A DNA stretch of 64,000 nucleotides from Microbulbifer agarilyticus S89 (GCF_000220505.1 NZ_AFPJ01000004.1:62001-126000); one strand, 5' to 3'. Counted from the first letter of the stretch, positions 55,321 to 64,000 are shown. The notes: generated by a model not told the origin, from the sequence alone. A program made the numbers and translations.

Positions 55321-57264
55321 TCAACTGCCAATAGTAGCGCCGTCATTTCGCCGGATGGCCAGTACCGATGGCCGCGGCGGCAAGTCCGGATCGTTGTCCG
55401 GCCAGCGGTGCAGTGGATTGTCGTAGGTAGAGTTATCCACATCCGCCGGGTGCTGCACGGCGACAAACAGGGTTTTTCCGTCGGGGGTGAATTCCGGCCC
55501 ACAAATCTCAGCGCCTTCCGGGCAGCCGAAAAAGTGCTTGGGCGCTGCGCGCAGTTCGCCTTCGGTGGCCATGGCCCAGAGGCCATCGTGGAAACCGAAA
55601 TCCTCACAACCATCGGTGGCGATCCACATATTGCCGCTGGAATCGAAAGCGACATTGTCCGGATTTGCAAACCAGCCATGTGGCGACAGGTTGCCGGGCT
55701 GTTGCCCATAAGCACCGCGCTCGGCCGGGTCTTCTGCGTTGGGGTTGCCACCGAGCAAAAACGTATTCCAGCGGAAGGTGTCGCTGGTGTGATCGCGCTG
55801 GCCATTTCGCCCGGGAGGAACAATCTCCAGGACATGCCCGGTGGTATTGCGCGCCCGTGGGTTGGCGGCATTTTCCTGCCCGGGCTTGCGCTTCCTGTTC
55901 TTGGTCAGCATCACATAGGTGCAGTCGTTTACCGGGTTGGTTTCCACATCTTCCGGGCGGTCCATGGGGGTGGCACCCATCAGCTTCGCCGCGCGGCGAC
56001 AATCGATCAGCACATCTGCCTGATTGCGGAAGCCGTTCTGCGGCGTTAGTGGGCCCTGGCCGAATATCAGTGGCAACCAGGTGCCACTGCCGCCCTCGCG
56101 AAACTGGCCGGCATAGAGGGTTCCCTCCGTGAGCAGATCACGGTTGTGGATGTTATTGCGCGGCAGGTAGTTCTCTTTCGATACAAAGCGATACACAAAC
56201 TGGTGCTCGTCGTCATCGCCGCCGTACGCCACCACCGGTGCATTGGGTTTACTGACCACGGTAAAGCCTTCGTGCTCGAAGCGGCCGAGCGCGGTGAGCT
56301 TGCGCGGCGTGGATTTTGGATCATAGGGATCGAATTCCACCATCCAGCCAAAGCGGTTGGGCTCATTTGGTTCAATGGTGATGTCAAAGCGGCGATCGTA
56401 ATCGCCCCAGTTGCGATTTTCCGCTTCGATGCCGAACGCGTGGTGATTGCGTGCCTCCACCTCGTCGGCGACATTGTCCGGATCGCCCTGAAATGCGCCA
56501 CCGAAGCCTTCTTCGGCAATTAGTACCGTTCCCCACGGGGTCTTGCCGCCGGCGCAATTACCTACCGTGCCGAATACCTTTTTGCCGCTGGGATCCTCGC
56601 TGGTTTGCAGGCGTGTGTCACCAGCAGCCTCGCCGACCAGCGCTATTTGGGTAGTCAGTGAAATACGCCGGTTATAGGGGCTTCCCAGTACGGCCTGCCA
56701 CCCCTCTGTTGTCTGTTCAATCTCGACGACGCTGTGCCCGCAGGCTTGCTGTTCCACCGCAATATGTGCATGGCTGGTGCCGCGGTTCGAGCTCTCTTCG
56801 GTGTAGCCGCTGAACATCAAATGCGGCTGCGTGTATTCGTGATTTACACACAGCAGGCCGCGCGTGCTGTTGTTGCTCACACTATGCCGGTGGCCTTCGC
56901 CGGGCGCAGCATCCGGATCCAGAGGCATAAACGCGAGAAAATCGTTGTTGTAACCAAAGCGGCGGGCTTGTTCACGCGCGTCGAGCGTGTCGGGGGAGAA
57001 AGCGCCGGCAAACGCATCCAGCGGGTCCCCCCAGCGCAGTAGCAGGTCCGCACTGTAGCCATCTGGCAGGTGATGCTTGAAGTCCAGCCCGTGGGGAATC
57101 TCGCGGAAGCCTAAGTTGTGCGTGTCTTGCCGACTGCTTTTCTCGCTGCAGCCATGCAACAAGCCCGCGCTGGCGGTGGCCGCTGCGGTAGCGCCAATGG
57201 ACTTCAACAAAGCGCGGCGTTGAATGTCAGGTGACTCCCCGTCACCGTTTTCGTAGTCGGTCAT
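55321..57264 (-). CDS. phoX: PhoX-type alkaline phosphatase (DUF839)
   Basis: The 647-residue protein has a twin-arginine signal (QRRALLKSIG, 15-24) that ends in a lipobox-like LLHGC, so it may be a Tat lipoprotein. PhoX hallmarks include NNDFLAFMPLD, CVNHEYTQPHLMF, GNCAGGKTPWGTVLIAEEGFGG (in parts) and DNVAFDSSGNMWIATDG. PhoX uses iron and calcium to release phosphate from monoesters outside the cytoplasm. The ATG at 57264 is preferred; the frame extends upstream to 57330 through the 12-bp repeat. Confidence 0.94.
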   Translation of the reverse strand: MTDYENGDGESPDIQRRALLKSIGATAAATASAGLLHGCSEKSSRQDTHNLGFREIPHGLDFKHHLPDGYSADLLLRWGDPLDAFAGAFSPDTLDAREQARRFGYNNDFLAFMPLDPDAAPGEGHRHSVSNNSTRGLLCVNHEYTQPHLMFSGYTEESSNRGTSHAHIAVEQQACGHSVVEIEQTTEGWQAVLGSPYNRRISLTTQIALVGEAAGDTRLQTSEDPSGKKVFGTVGNCAGGKTPWGTVLIAEEGFGGAFQGDPDNVADEVEARNHHAFGIEAENRNWGDYDRRFDITIEPNEPNRFGWMVEFDPYDPKSTPRKLTALGRFEHEGFTVVSKPNAPVVAYGGDDDEHQFVYRFVSKENYLPRNNIHNRDLLTEGTLYAGQFREGGSGTWLPLIFGQGPLTPQNGFRNQADVLIDCRRAAKLMGATPMDRPEDVETNPVNDCTYVMLTKNRKRKPGQENAANPRARNTTGHVLEIVPPGRNGQRDHTSDTFRWNTFLLGGNPNAEDPAERGAYGQQPGNLSPHGWFANPDNVAFDSSGNMWIATDGCEDFGFHDGLWAMATEGELRAAPKHFFGCPEGAEICGPEFTPDGKTLFVAVQHPADVDNSTYDNPLHRWPDNDPDLPPRPSVLAIRRNDGATIGS

Positions 57265-57297
57265 AAATGTTTCACCAAAATTTATTGTGTTGCTTTG

Positions 57298-57369
57298 CGG
57301 GACCAATCGCGGAACAAATCGCGGGACCAATTTCGGGGCCGATCTCGGGACTAGTCGCGGTGCCAGAAG
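57298..57369. repeat. Degenerate 12-bp tandem repeat, about six units
   Basis: Units CGGGACCAATCG, CGGAACAAATCG, CGGGACCAATTT, CGGGGCCGATCT, CGGGACTAGTCG and CGGTGCCAGAAG follow without gaps. On the minus strand the core reads GGTCCCG, close to the GGTCYTG core of the repeat at 19416-19487. Confidence 0.75.
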
Positions 57370-57391
57370 CAGGTTGTCGCTAAATCTAACT

Positions 57392-57412
57392 GACTCTTGA
57401 CCGACTCTTGAC
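57392..57412. promoter_or_regulatory. Direct repeat GACTCTTGAC with 11-base period
   Basis: GACTCTTGAC occurs at 57392-57401 and 57403-57412. An 11-base period is that of PhoB half-sites, but the sequence is not the known Pho box. It may be an activator site for phoX or the receptor gene. Confidence 0.35.
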
Positions 57413-57584
57413 TGGTTCGGCGCTAAGCCTAGCGGCGCAATATGACAAAGTTAAAAAAAACGTAACGCAAGATTCATATCTCAAGTCTAGCCTGCGCTCG
57501 CAAATCAAAAGATCGGGCTCGCGTGTAAACGCCAAATTACCGGTCGCTCAATCGCTTCTGCTTTAAACACTACCTCCAACGGGA

Positions 57585-60218
57585 ATGGGGACTATGACTA
57601 AGACGGTATTTAACTTGAAAATGCTGGCGCCGCTTGCGGCTGCGATACTCACTGTCAATGCGGGCGCACAGGAAGTGCCGGGACACGGTCTGGACAAACA
57701 GGACCAGAAGAAACAAGGCGAACTGATGGAGACCATAGTGGTCACCGCACAGGCCGCCAATGCGCGCAGTGACATTCAGCGCCAGCGGGCATCCAACAAA
57801 GTCGTCGCTGTACAGACCTCTGAAGCCATCGGCGAGCTGCCGGATGCCAACGTCACCGAAGCGCTGCAGCGTATGGCGGGCGTGTTTATTTCCCGCGACC
57901 AGGGTGAAGGCCGCTTTGTCGGTGTGCGGGGTATTGATCCAAACCTGAATGCCGCCACCATCAATGGCATGAGTCTGCCAGCGCCGGAAACCGATAGTCG
58001 CGCGGTGGCTTTGGACGTCATCCCTGCGGACCTTCTCGCCAGCCTCGAAGTATTCAAAACCCTGACGCCGGACATGAGCGCCGACTCCATCGGCGGTGCC
58101 ATCGAGATCAAGAGCATCAATGCGCTGGATTACGACGGTCAGACCTACAAGGTGAGTATTGAGAATGGCTACAGCGAACTGCAGGGCGAAAACAGCCCGA
58201 AGTTTGCCGGCACCTACACCACTAAATTTGACTTGAACGGTCGCACCCTGGGTGTCGCGGTTGCCGCATCGCATCAGGAGCGTAACTTCGGCTCCGAGAA
58301 CATCGAAACCGACGGTGTGTGGGAAGAATTTACCGCGCTGGACGGCAGCGAGGGCATCACCGCGGCGGAAATCGAGCAGCGCGACTACACCGTGACCCGT
58401 GAGCGTACCGGTCTCGCGGCAAATTTCGACTTGGAAGTTGGCGAAGGCCAGCAAGTGTACCTGCACAGCCTGTATTCCGATTTTTCTGACGACGAGCAAC
58501 GCCAGCGTAATTCCTACAAGCTGGACGAAGAAAATGACGATCCGTCCAGTGTTTCTGCCAACTCCGCCATCTGGTCCGACGCAGCGCTGGAGAAGGAGCT
58601 GAAAGACCGTTACGAAGCGCAGGAAATTCTTTCGCTGGTTGCCGGTGGCGCCCACGACATGGATACCTGGGGCGTGGAGTACGCACTGGGCTATTCCTAC
58701 GCGGAGGAGTCTGAACCCCATCGCCGCGACACCACTTTCGTGCAGGAAGGCCTAGAACTGGGTTACACCCGCGCCGGTAAAATTCCGCAGATGTTTGCGG
58801 CGGATGCCAGTGCCATGGATGCGGCCAGCTACGCACTCGACGAGCTGGTGATCGAGGACAACTACACCGACGACGAAGAAGTCAGCCTGCGAATCGACTT
58901 CCGTCGTGATATTGAAGTGGTTGGCAATCCGTCTGAATTGAAACTGGGCCTGCATGAGCGTCGCCGGGAAAAAACCGGCGACCTGAATGCCACCATCTAC
59001 GACGGCTTCGGCGGTGACTACACCCTTGCCGACTTTGCCGCCAGCGGCATCGATTACGGCCTGGGTGCCCTTGGCCCGAGCGTCAGTAAAAGTGCTATCA
59101 ACGCGTTTATCAATGCGAACTTGGCCAGCTTTGAAATTGATGAGACCGACACCGCACTGGATTCCGCGCGCGATTACGTGATGAGTGAAGATATCTCCGC
59201 GGTTTACGTAATGAACGATATCGACTTCGGCCGCACCAACCTGGTCTACGGCGTGCGCTACGAGGCAACCGATTTTTCCGGCCAGGGCTTCCGCGTGGCC
59301 GAGGCCGGTGAAGCGATCCCCGGTGCCGTTGAGATTGCCGAAGACGTCTACGTGTCGGAAGTGGAATACACGAACGATTACAGCAAGCTGTTTCCGAGTG
59401 TGAACGTGAAGTTCGACTACAGCGATAACATCGTGCTGCGCGCAGCCTACACCGAATCCCTGTCCCGCCCGTCCTTTGGCGCGCTGAATCCATCGCCGGC
59501 AGAAGTCGAGTACGATGAAGGCGAGTTGAAGGTGGAAGCCGGTAACCCGCTGCTGGATCCCTACGAAGCCCGTAACTTCGACGCTTCCTTCGAGTACTAC
59601 GCGGACGCCCTGGGCATGTTCTCCTTAGGTGCTTTCTACAAGCAGATCGACAACTTTGTTGTGACTGCGGACGTGTCCAGCACTGCGGACTACAGCCTGT
59701 ATGTGGGCAGCCTGACCGTGGATGAAGCGGAAATTTTCCAGCCGATGAACGGCGACGAGGCCACACTGAGCGGTGCCGAGCTGGCCTGGACGCGCGGCTT
59801 CGAAAATGGCTTGCTGCTGCGCGCCAACGCTACCCTGACCGACTCCGAAGCAGACCTGGGCCTGGGCGCCGATGCCGAGCGCAGCAGCAAGGTTGCTCTG
59901 CCATCGCAAGCCGATCTGGTTGCCAACTTTATCGTTGGCTATGAGCGCGATGCCCTGAGCCTGCGTCTGTCGACTGCCTACAAGGGCGAGCGCCTGCTGG
60001 AAGTGGATCTGGAAGACGCGGCCTTCGACCTCTACGAAGATACCCACATGCAGGTGGACCTGTCCGCCAAGTACCGTTTTGAAAATGGTGTGCAGCTGTT
60101 CTTCAGCGCGGTCAACCTGACCGATGAACCTTTCTACGCCAATCGTCGCGGCTACAACGGCCAGTACGAAGAGTACGGTCCTGCCTATGTACTGGGCGTG
60201 ACCTATAGCACTTTCTAA
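57585..60218 (+). CDS. TonB-dependent receptor next to phytase
   Basis: The 877-residue protein has a signal peptide (MLAPLAAAILTVNAGA), a TonB box METIVVTAQ, and a plug domain with GELPDANVTEALQRMAGV, RFVGVRGIDPNLNAA and DSIGGAIEIKS. A large barrel follows with the conserved ESLSRPSFGALNP and GNPLLDPYEARNFD, ending in LGVTYSTF. It belongs to the large-barrel receptor class common in polymer or complex-ligand uptake. Beta-propeller phytase genes are often found beside TonB receptors in aquatic bacteria, so an organic phosphorus ligand is likely. The ATG at 57594 has a better placed GGGGA. Confidence 0.92.
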   Translation: MGTMTKTVFNLKMLAPLAAAILTVNAGAQEVPGHGLDKQDQKKQGELMETIVVTAQAANARSDIQRQRASNKVVAVQTSEAIGELPDANVTEALQRMAGVFISRDQGEGRFVGVRGIDPNLNAATINGMSLPAPETDSRAVALDVIPADLLASLEVFKTLTPDMSADSIGGAIEIKSINALDYDGQTYKVSIENGYSELQGENSPKFAGTYTTKFDLNGRTLGVAVAASHQERNFGSENIETDGVWEEFTALDGSEGITAAEIEQRDYTVTRERTGLAANFDLEVGEGQQVYLHSLYSDFSDDEQRQRNSYKLDEENDDPSSVSANSAIWSDAALEKELKDRYEAQEILSLVAGGAHDMDTWGVEYALGYSYAEESEPHRRDTTFVQEGLELGYTRAGKIPQMFAADASAMDAASYALDELVIEDNYTDDEEVSLRIDFRRDIEVVGNPSELKLGLHERRREKTGDLNATIYDGFGGDYTLADFAASGIDYGLGALGPSVSKSAINAFINANLASFEIDETDTALDSARDYVMSEDISAVYVMNDIDFGRTNLVYGVRYEATDFSGQGFRVAEAGEAIPGAVEIAEDVYVSEVEYTNDYSKLFPSVNVKFDYSDNIVLRAAYTESLSRPSFGALNPSPAEVEYDEGELKVEAGNPLLDPYEARNFDASFEYYADALGMFSLGAFYKQIDNFVVTADVSSTADYSLYVGSLTVDEAEIFQPMNGDEATLSGAELAWTRGFENGLLLRANATLTDSEADLGLGADAERSSKVALPSQADLVANFIVGYERDALSLRLSTAYKGERLLEVDLEDAAFDLYEDTHMQVDLSAKYRFENGVQLFFSAVNLTDEPFYANRRGYNGQYEEYGPAYVLGVTYSTF

Positions 60219-60430
60219 CACAGGGCTATTGGCGACCTGTTTGTGCTAATTACCCGGCGGAAGGGTTGGGTAGATTGGTGCACGGGGTCACAGCAGCAGG
60301 CCTGGGCGTTGCGGGGGAACCTGGAGCGCCTGGGCTTTCTGCTATTTTTTTACATGGAATTCATTGTTCATCTGTTTGCCATGTGTCAGTCACCGGCACG
60401 GCATAAGTTGATCGGTGAAATGGCGCGGTC

Positions 60431-60445
60431 TGTCACGCGATGACA
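60431..60445. promoter_or_regulatory. Dyad TGTCA-n5-TGACA upstream of the phytase gene
   Basis: TGTCA (60431-60435), CGCGA and TGACA (60441-60445) form a perfect inverted repeat 40 bases before the phytase start, a plausible operator position. The rest of the 266-base gap shows no gene. Confidence 0.35.
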
Positions 60446-60484
60446 CCGGGCCTGCACAGTTAAAACCTGCGAAGCGAAGCAAAT

Positions 60485-62419
60485 ATGGCGCTTAAAACCT
60501 TACCCAAACTGTTCAGCATACTGGCTGTCGCCGCCCTGTGTAGCGCATGCGGACCGCAGATCGGCAATGACGCGGCGAAGCCCAAAGGCATCGCGTCCGA
60601 GCACCAGCTGGCGCTCACCGATGTGGTGTCCAGTCAATTGGCGCCACTTGCCCTGGGCGGGGTCGAATACCTGCTGCTGGCCAGCGAGAAGCGCGGGCTG
60701 GTGCTGGTGGACAAGGAGGGCAGCGAGAAGTTGGCGCTGGATGGCGGCACCGTGGAGCGCTTCGCCCTGCACCCGCTGGAGCAAGACCGCTGGCTGATCG
60801 CGGTTTACGACGAAGACAATGGTGAACTGCAGCTGCGCCTGCTGGATGTGGAGGAGGGGAGCCCGCGGATCCGCTACCTGGCGGCAATGCCGACGAACGC
60901 CCCGCAAGTCGCCATGTGTTTCTCCTCGCAGGCGGGGCGTACGCACCTGTTTGCGATTGATGAAACCGGTCTTGGTCACGAGTATGTGGTGCATCCCCGC
61001 GAACAGGCCTGGACGTTTACCGGCCTGCGGCCGCTGTATTTCGGCGAACAGGTTTCCTCCTGTGTGGTTGATGATCGCAGGGGCAAGCTGCTGGTTGCCC
61101 AGCCGCCGCTAGGTATCTGGAGCCTGAATGCCGATGCGGAAACCGATGAGGCGCGGCAGGTATTTATTGCGGCAAGCGCGTTGCCCGATGGTGAGTTCGG
61201 TGGCCTATGGCTGGATGAGGTCAACGGCAACCTGTGGCTGACCGCCGCGGAAAAAGTCATGGCCTTTGATATCAACGATCCCGCCAAGGGGCCACTGTTT
61301 GTGGAAGCGCTTGCCGACATAGAACCGGTGTCCGCTGCGGTGCAGGGTGAGGCGCTGCTGGCGCTAGAGGAAGAGGGCGATCAGGTGCATCGTTTTGCGG
61401 TGTCCCTGCCGCAGCCGCCTGCAGAAGTGCAGGCATTTCGCGGCCCGGTCGAGATTCCGCGGGTGCGCGCCAGTGGCCAGACCGCGCCGGTGGCCTCCGG
61501 CGGCGATGCCGCCGATGACCCGGCAATCTGGGTGAACCCGGCCAAGCCCAGCGCCAGTCTGATTTTCGGTACCGACAAGAAGAGCGGTCTCAGCGTTTAC
61601 GACCTGAATGGCAAGCTGGTGGAGCACTTCGAAGTCGGCCGGGTGAACAATGTGGACCTGCGCCCGATGCAGCACGGCAAGTTTGTTGCCATTGCCGCGG
61701 CCACCAACCGCACGGACCCGGGCGTCAGCCTGTTTGGTATTACCGCTGCGGGCGCGGTGGAATACCTGGGGCTGCGCAACCTGGACATGGAAGACCCCTA
61801 TGGATTGTGCGTGTACCGTAAAGGTGCCGACCTGATGACCTGGGTGTCGGACAAGGAGGGCGCTGTGCAGCTGCTGCAGATTGTTCCGGGCACCGGCAAT
61901 GTGGATTGGAGCCTGCGCAAGTTGGCCACCCTGGAAGTCGCCAGCCAAGTGGAGGGCTGCGTGGTGGATGACGAAATGCAGATGCTGTTCTTCGGCGAAG
62001 AGGACGGCGGCATCTGGCGCTTGGATATTGCCGCATATCTCGCTGGCGAGGCCAAGCCGCAGCTGATCGCGCCGGTGGACGGCGAGCGCTTGGCGGCGGA
62101 TGTGGAAGGCATGGGCTTCTATCATGCCGCGGACAAGAGCTATCTGGTGGTGTCCAGCCAGGGCAACAACAGCTATGCCCTGTTTAATCGCGATGGCAGC
62201 GAGTTTGTCGGGCATTTCAAGGTCGATATAAACCTGGACAAGGGACTGGACGGCAGCTCCGAGACCGACGGCCTGGAAGTTTCCAGTGCGGCGCTTGGTG
62301 CTCAGTATCCACAGGGATTACTGGTGGTGCAGGACGGGCGCAATCGCATGCCCAGTGCCAGCCAGAATTTCAAGCTGGTGTCCTGGGCAGATATCGCGGA
62401 AACCCTGCAACTACCCTAG
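60485..62419 (+). CDS. Beta-propeller phytase lipoprotein, two propeller domains
   Basis: The 644-residue product has a signal peptide with lipobox CSAC (Cys22), so it is lipid-anchored. The C-terminal half (about 330-640) is a beta-propeller phytase: GDAADDPAIWVNP, FGTDKKSGLSVYDLNG, GRVNNVDLRP, AAATNRTDPGVSLF and ETDGLEV, carrying the calcium and phosphate-site acidic residues. The N-terminal half (about 35-320) looks like a second, degraded propeller without DDPAIW. The enzyme releases phosphate from phytate with calcium. It follows the TonB receptor gene by 266 bases and ends the phosphorus block. Confidence 0.9.
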   Translation: MALKTLPKLFSILAVAALCSACGPQIGNDAAKPKGIASEHQLALTDVVSSQLAPLALGGVEYLLLASEKRGLVLVDKEGSEKLALDGGTVERFALHPLEQDRWLIAVYDEDNGELQLRLLDVEEGSPRIRYLAAMPTNAPQVAMCFSSQAGRTHLFAIDETGLGHEYVVHPREQAWTFTGLRPLYFGEQVSSCVVDDRRGKLLVAQPPLGIWSLNADAETDEARQVFIAASALPDGEFGGLWLDEVNGNLWLTAAEKVMAFDINDPAKGPLFVEALADIEPVSAAVQGEALLALEEEGDQVHRFAVSLPQPPAEVQAFRGPVEIPRVRASGQTAPVASGGDAADDPAIWVNPAKPSASLIFGTDKKSGLSVYDLNGKLVEHFEVGRVNNVDLRPMQHGKFVAIAAATNRTDPGVSLFGITAAGAVEYLGLRNLDMEDPYGLCVYRKGADLMTWVSDKEGAVQLLQIVPGTGNVDWSLRKLATLEVASQVEGCVVDDEMQMLFFGEEDGGIWRLDIAAYLAGEAKPQLIAPVDGERLAADVEGMGFYHAADKSYLVVSSQGNNSYALFNRDGSEFVGHFKVDINLDKGLDGSSETDGLEVSSAALGAQYPQGLLVVQDGRNRMPSASQNFKLVSWADIAETLQLP

Positions 62420-62469
62420 GCCAGGGTAAGCCTCCGCGGGGGAGGATCATTCACTCCGCTATTTATGTG

Positions 62470-62508
62470 AAAATCCGCTGGAATCACATTGATCCAGCGG
62501 ATTTTTTT
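62470..62508 (+). terminator. Intrinsic terminator that ends at the next start codon
   Basis: AAAATCCGCTGGA (62470-62482) and TCCAGCGGATTTT (62493-62505) form a 13-bp stem followed by T to 62508. The start codon of the next gene is 62509-62511. Confidence 0.9.
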
Positions 62509-63423
62509 ATGCAGCGCGTTTCTTCCTCTCTCGCCCCTGAGTTTTCTCTCTCCCGCATTGCCTTTGGCTTGTGGCGTCTCACCGATTGGGGCTACTCACC
62601 GGCCGAGCGCGTTTCCCTGTTTGAGCGCATGCTGGATCTGGGAGTGACCACGTTTGATCTGGCGGATATCTATGGAGATTACCGCTGTGAGCAGTTTTTT
62701 GGCGAGGCCATGCGCCTAAAGCCGCAGCTGCGCGAGCGCATGGAAATTGTCAGCAAGTGCAGTATCCGGCTCGCCGGCGAAGCTTCCGGTGCGCGCATCA
62801 ACCATTACGACACCGGTGCCGCCCACGTGCGTATGGCCGTTGAAACCAGCCTGCGCGATATGGGTGTGGAACAAATGGACCTGTTGCTGCTGCACCGCCC
62901 GGATCCACTGATGGATGCTGACGCTCTGGCCGAGGTGCTGGAGACCCTGGTGCAAGAGGGCAAGGTAAAACAGCTGGGTGTATCCAACTTCCTGCCTCAC
63001 CAGTTTGACCTGCTGCAATCCCGTTTGTCTGCGCCGCTGGTGGCTAACCAGATCGAGGCGTCACTGCTGCACTCGGTTGCGATGTTCGACGGTCAGTTGG
63101 ACCACTGCCAGCAGCATCGCGTTATTCCCATGGCGTGGTCACCGTTTGCCGGCGGTCGCCTGTTTAGTGGGACCGATGAAGACGCGGTACGTGTGCAGCA
63201 GGAGCTCAAACGCTTGAGCGCGGCGCGCGGCCTGAATGCCGAAGATGGGCCTATGCAGCTGGCGCTGGCGTGGCTGCTGAAGCACCCCTCGAACATGATT
63301 CCGGTGTTGGGTAGCGGCAACCCGCAGCGACTGGAAGCGGCACTGTCTGCACTGGAATTTGAGCTGGATCGCGAAGAGTGGTTTGAATTGCTGCGCGCGG
63401 GGCGCGGGCGGGATGTGGATTGA
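62509..63423 (+). CDS. Aldo/keto reductase (YdhF-like)
   Basis: The 304-residue protein matches E. coli YdhF: FGLWRLTDWGYSPAE, GVTTFDLADIYGDY (Asp and Tyr of the catalytic tetrad), EIVSKCSIR (Lys), LLLHRPDPLMDADAL (His), QLGVSNFLPHQF and IPVLGSGNPQRLEAAL for NADPH binding. Its physiological substrate is unknown. The ATG at 62509 aligns with the YdhF start, but it has no visible ribosome binding site because the terminator T-run touches it. An ATG at 62467 lies within the hairpin region and is unlikely. Confidence 0.9.
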   Translation: MQRVSSSLAPEFSLSRIAFGLWRLTDWGYSPAERVSLFERMLDLGVTTFDLADIYGDYRCEQFFGEAMRLKPQLRERMEIVSKCSIRLAGEASGARINHYDTGAAHVRMAVETSLRDMGVEQMDLLLLHRPDPLMDADALAEVLETLVQEGKVKQLGVSNFLPHQFDLLQSRLSAPLVANQIEASLLHSVAMFDGQLDHCQQHRVIPMAWSPFAGGRLFSGTDEDAVRVQQELKRLSAARGLNAEDGPMQLALAWLLKHPSNMIPVLGSGNPQRLEAALSALEFELDREEWFELLRAGRGRDVD

Positions 63424-63598
63424 TTCAGCTGTAGTGCTGATTCTCAACTCCGCTTTTCTTTCGACCCTGTAGTGGCGCCGTAGCACCGGGGTGTTGTTTT
63501 TGGAACCGCTGTGAATACGTCCCTGTACGCTGCGTCGCAAACTTCCCCAACGGCAGTGCCGCCAGGGAAAGTGCTACGAGGTCTCACCTGGCCTTGAG

Positions 63599-64000
63599 TT
63601 ACCCGTTGTAGGCGTTATCCGGTACCAGATCGTAATTTACATCTGCAAAATCAAAGTGCTCCAGCGGTGCCAGATGCATGGGGACTTCGTAGCGGCGCAG
63701 TAAATCGTCGCCGCGGCGATCCATCACTTCCAGTACTTCGCCGCGAATACCTTGCAGCAGGCGGTCGAACTCCGTGACCGCCGAAGCAATTACCTTCTTG
63801 TATTCCAGGTCCTCACCCAGCTTGATGTAGCGCGAGTCGCCATCGGCCTCCTCGATACGCAGCCAGCTCGGGCCGCGCTCGGCGCCGGCAACACCCAGTA
63901 CCAGGGGGCCACCCTGATCCTGACACATGGAAGCCAGTTCCAGGTCTGCGGGGGCGGCATCCACCGCTTTGCCAACCCACACCCAGCCCGGCAGGCCGAT
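63599..64000 (-). CDS. Partial gene, C-terminal part of an unrecognised protein
   Basis: An open frame runs from the right edge of the window to a TAA at 63599-63601, giving the last 133 residues of a protein whose start is outside. It contains IGLPGWVWVGKAV, an acidic middle region (LGEDLEYKKVIASAVTEFD) and an ending around PLEHFDFADVNYDLV. I see no signal peptide, membrane helix or known motif in this part and cannot name a family. Confidence 0.6.
   Translation of the reverse strand: MGLPGWVWVGKAVDAAPADLELASMCQDQGGPLVLGVAGAERGPSWLRIEEADGDSRYIKLGEDLEYKKVIASAVTEFDRLLQGIRGEVLEVMDRRGDDLLRRYEVPMHLAPLEHFDFADVNYDLVPDNAYNG

Larger units (their letters stand above)
57265..57584. other. Divergent intergenic region between phoX and the TonB receptor
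   Basis: The 320 bases hold a 12-bp tandem repeat (57298-57369), a direct repeat of 11-base period (57392-57412), an ATGACAA half-site (57442-57448) and an AT-rich stretch around 57450. It is a good place for shared phosphate-responsive control. Confidence 0.55.

Overview
The window is a dense, GC-rich stretch of chromosome from a free-living, probably marine gammaproteobacterium. AceK, MsrPQ, MalT, an MvaT-like nucleoid protein, SelO, Ppx/Ppk1, PhoX and a beta-propeller phytase point to a Cellvibrionales-type organism such as Microbulbifer; that placement is inference from gene content. I see no rRNA, tRNA, CRISPR array, prophage or intact insertion sequence.

Layout. 0-5.2 kb: a bactofilin, an internally duplicated methyltransferase-like protein, and a tightly overlapped three-gene unit made of a ZorA/MotA-like channel protein with a long coiled-coil tail, a ZorB/MotB-like OmpA protein and an unrecognised cysteine-pair protein. 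5.2-11.2 kb: an L,D-transpeptidase, then a maltose module (GH13 alpha-glucosidase and MalT) whose two upstream regions carry the same palindromic MalT-box-like sequence. 11.7-19.4 kb: household genes (hydrolase-like protein, MBL-fold hydrolase, DUF2799 lipoprotein, hotdog thioesterase, YgjP protease, DUF2750, VOC protein, SDR, SLC13 transporter with RCK domains). 19.5-30 kb: a CBS protein, an AT-rich gap before an MvaT-like gene, a large YD-repeat lipoprotein, a TonB receptor, a type II NADH dehydrogenase and a fusion of an NADH-dehydrogenase-like domain with a degenerate SelD domain. 30-35.7 kb: one 1875-residue AsmA/DUF748-like envelope protein with a recurring cysteine pair. 35.7-43.3 kb: an FeS photolyase, parC, and a lower-GC amidohydrolase/porin pair. 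43.4-54 kb: DUF2147, selO-ppx, divergent ppk1, a lipoprotein, aceK, a MarC-family protein, msrPQ. 54-62.4 kb: a phosphorus-scavenging block (PstS-like protein, PhoX, TonB receptor, beta-propeller phytase). The window ends with a YdhF-type reductase and a gene cut by the right edge.

Functional threads. Phosphorus: phytase and PhoX would release phosphate outside the cytoplasm, PstS binds it, the TonB receptor may import an organic phosphorus compound, and ppk1/ppx store and recover it as polyphosphate. Maltose: MalT probably activates the alpha-glucosidase and perhaps itself. Envelope and redox: L,D-transpeptidase, MsrPQ, SelO, the DUF748 protein and several lipoproteins. The least explained items are the ZorAB-like trio with its unknown third protein, the cysteine-pair DUF748 protein, the pseudo-SelD fusion, and two intergenic tandem repeats sharing a 12-bp period.
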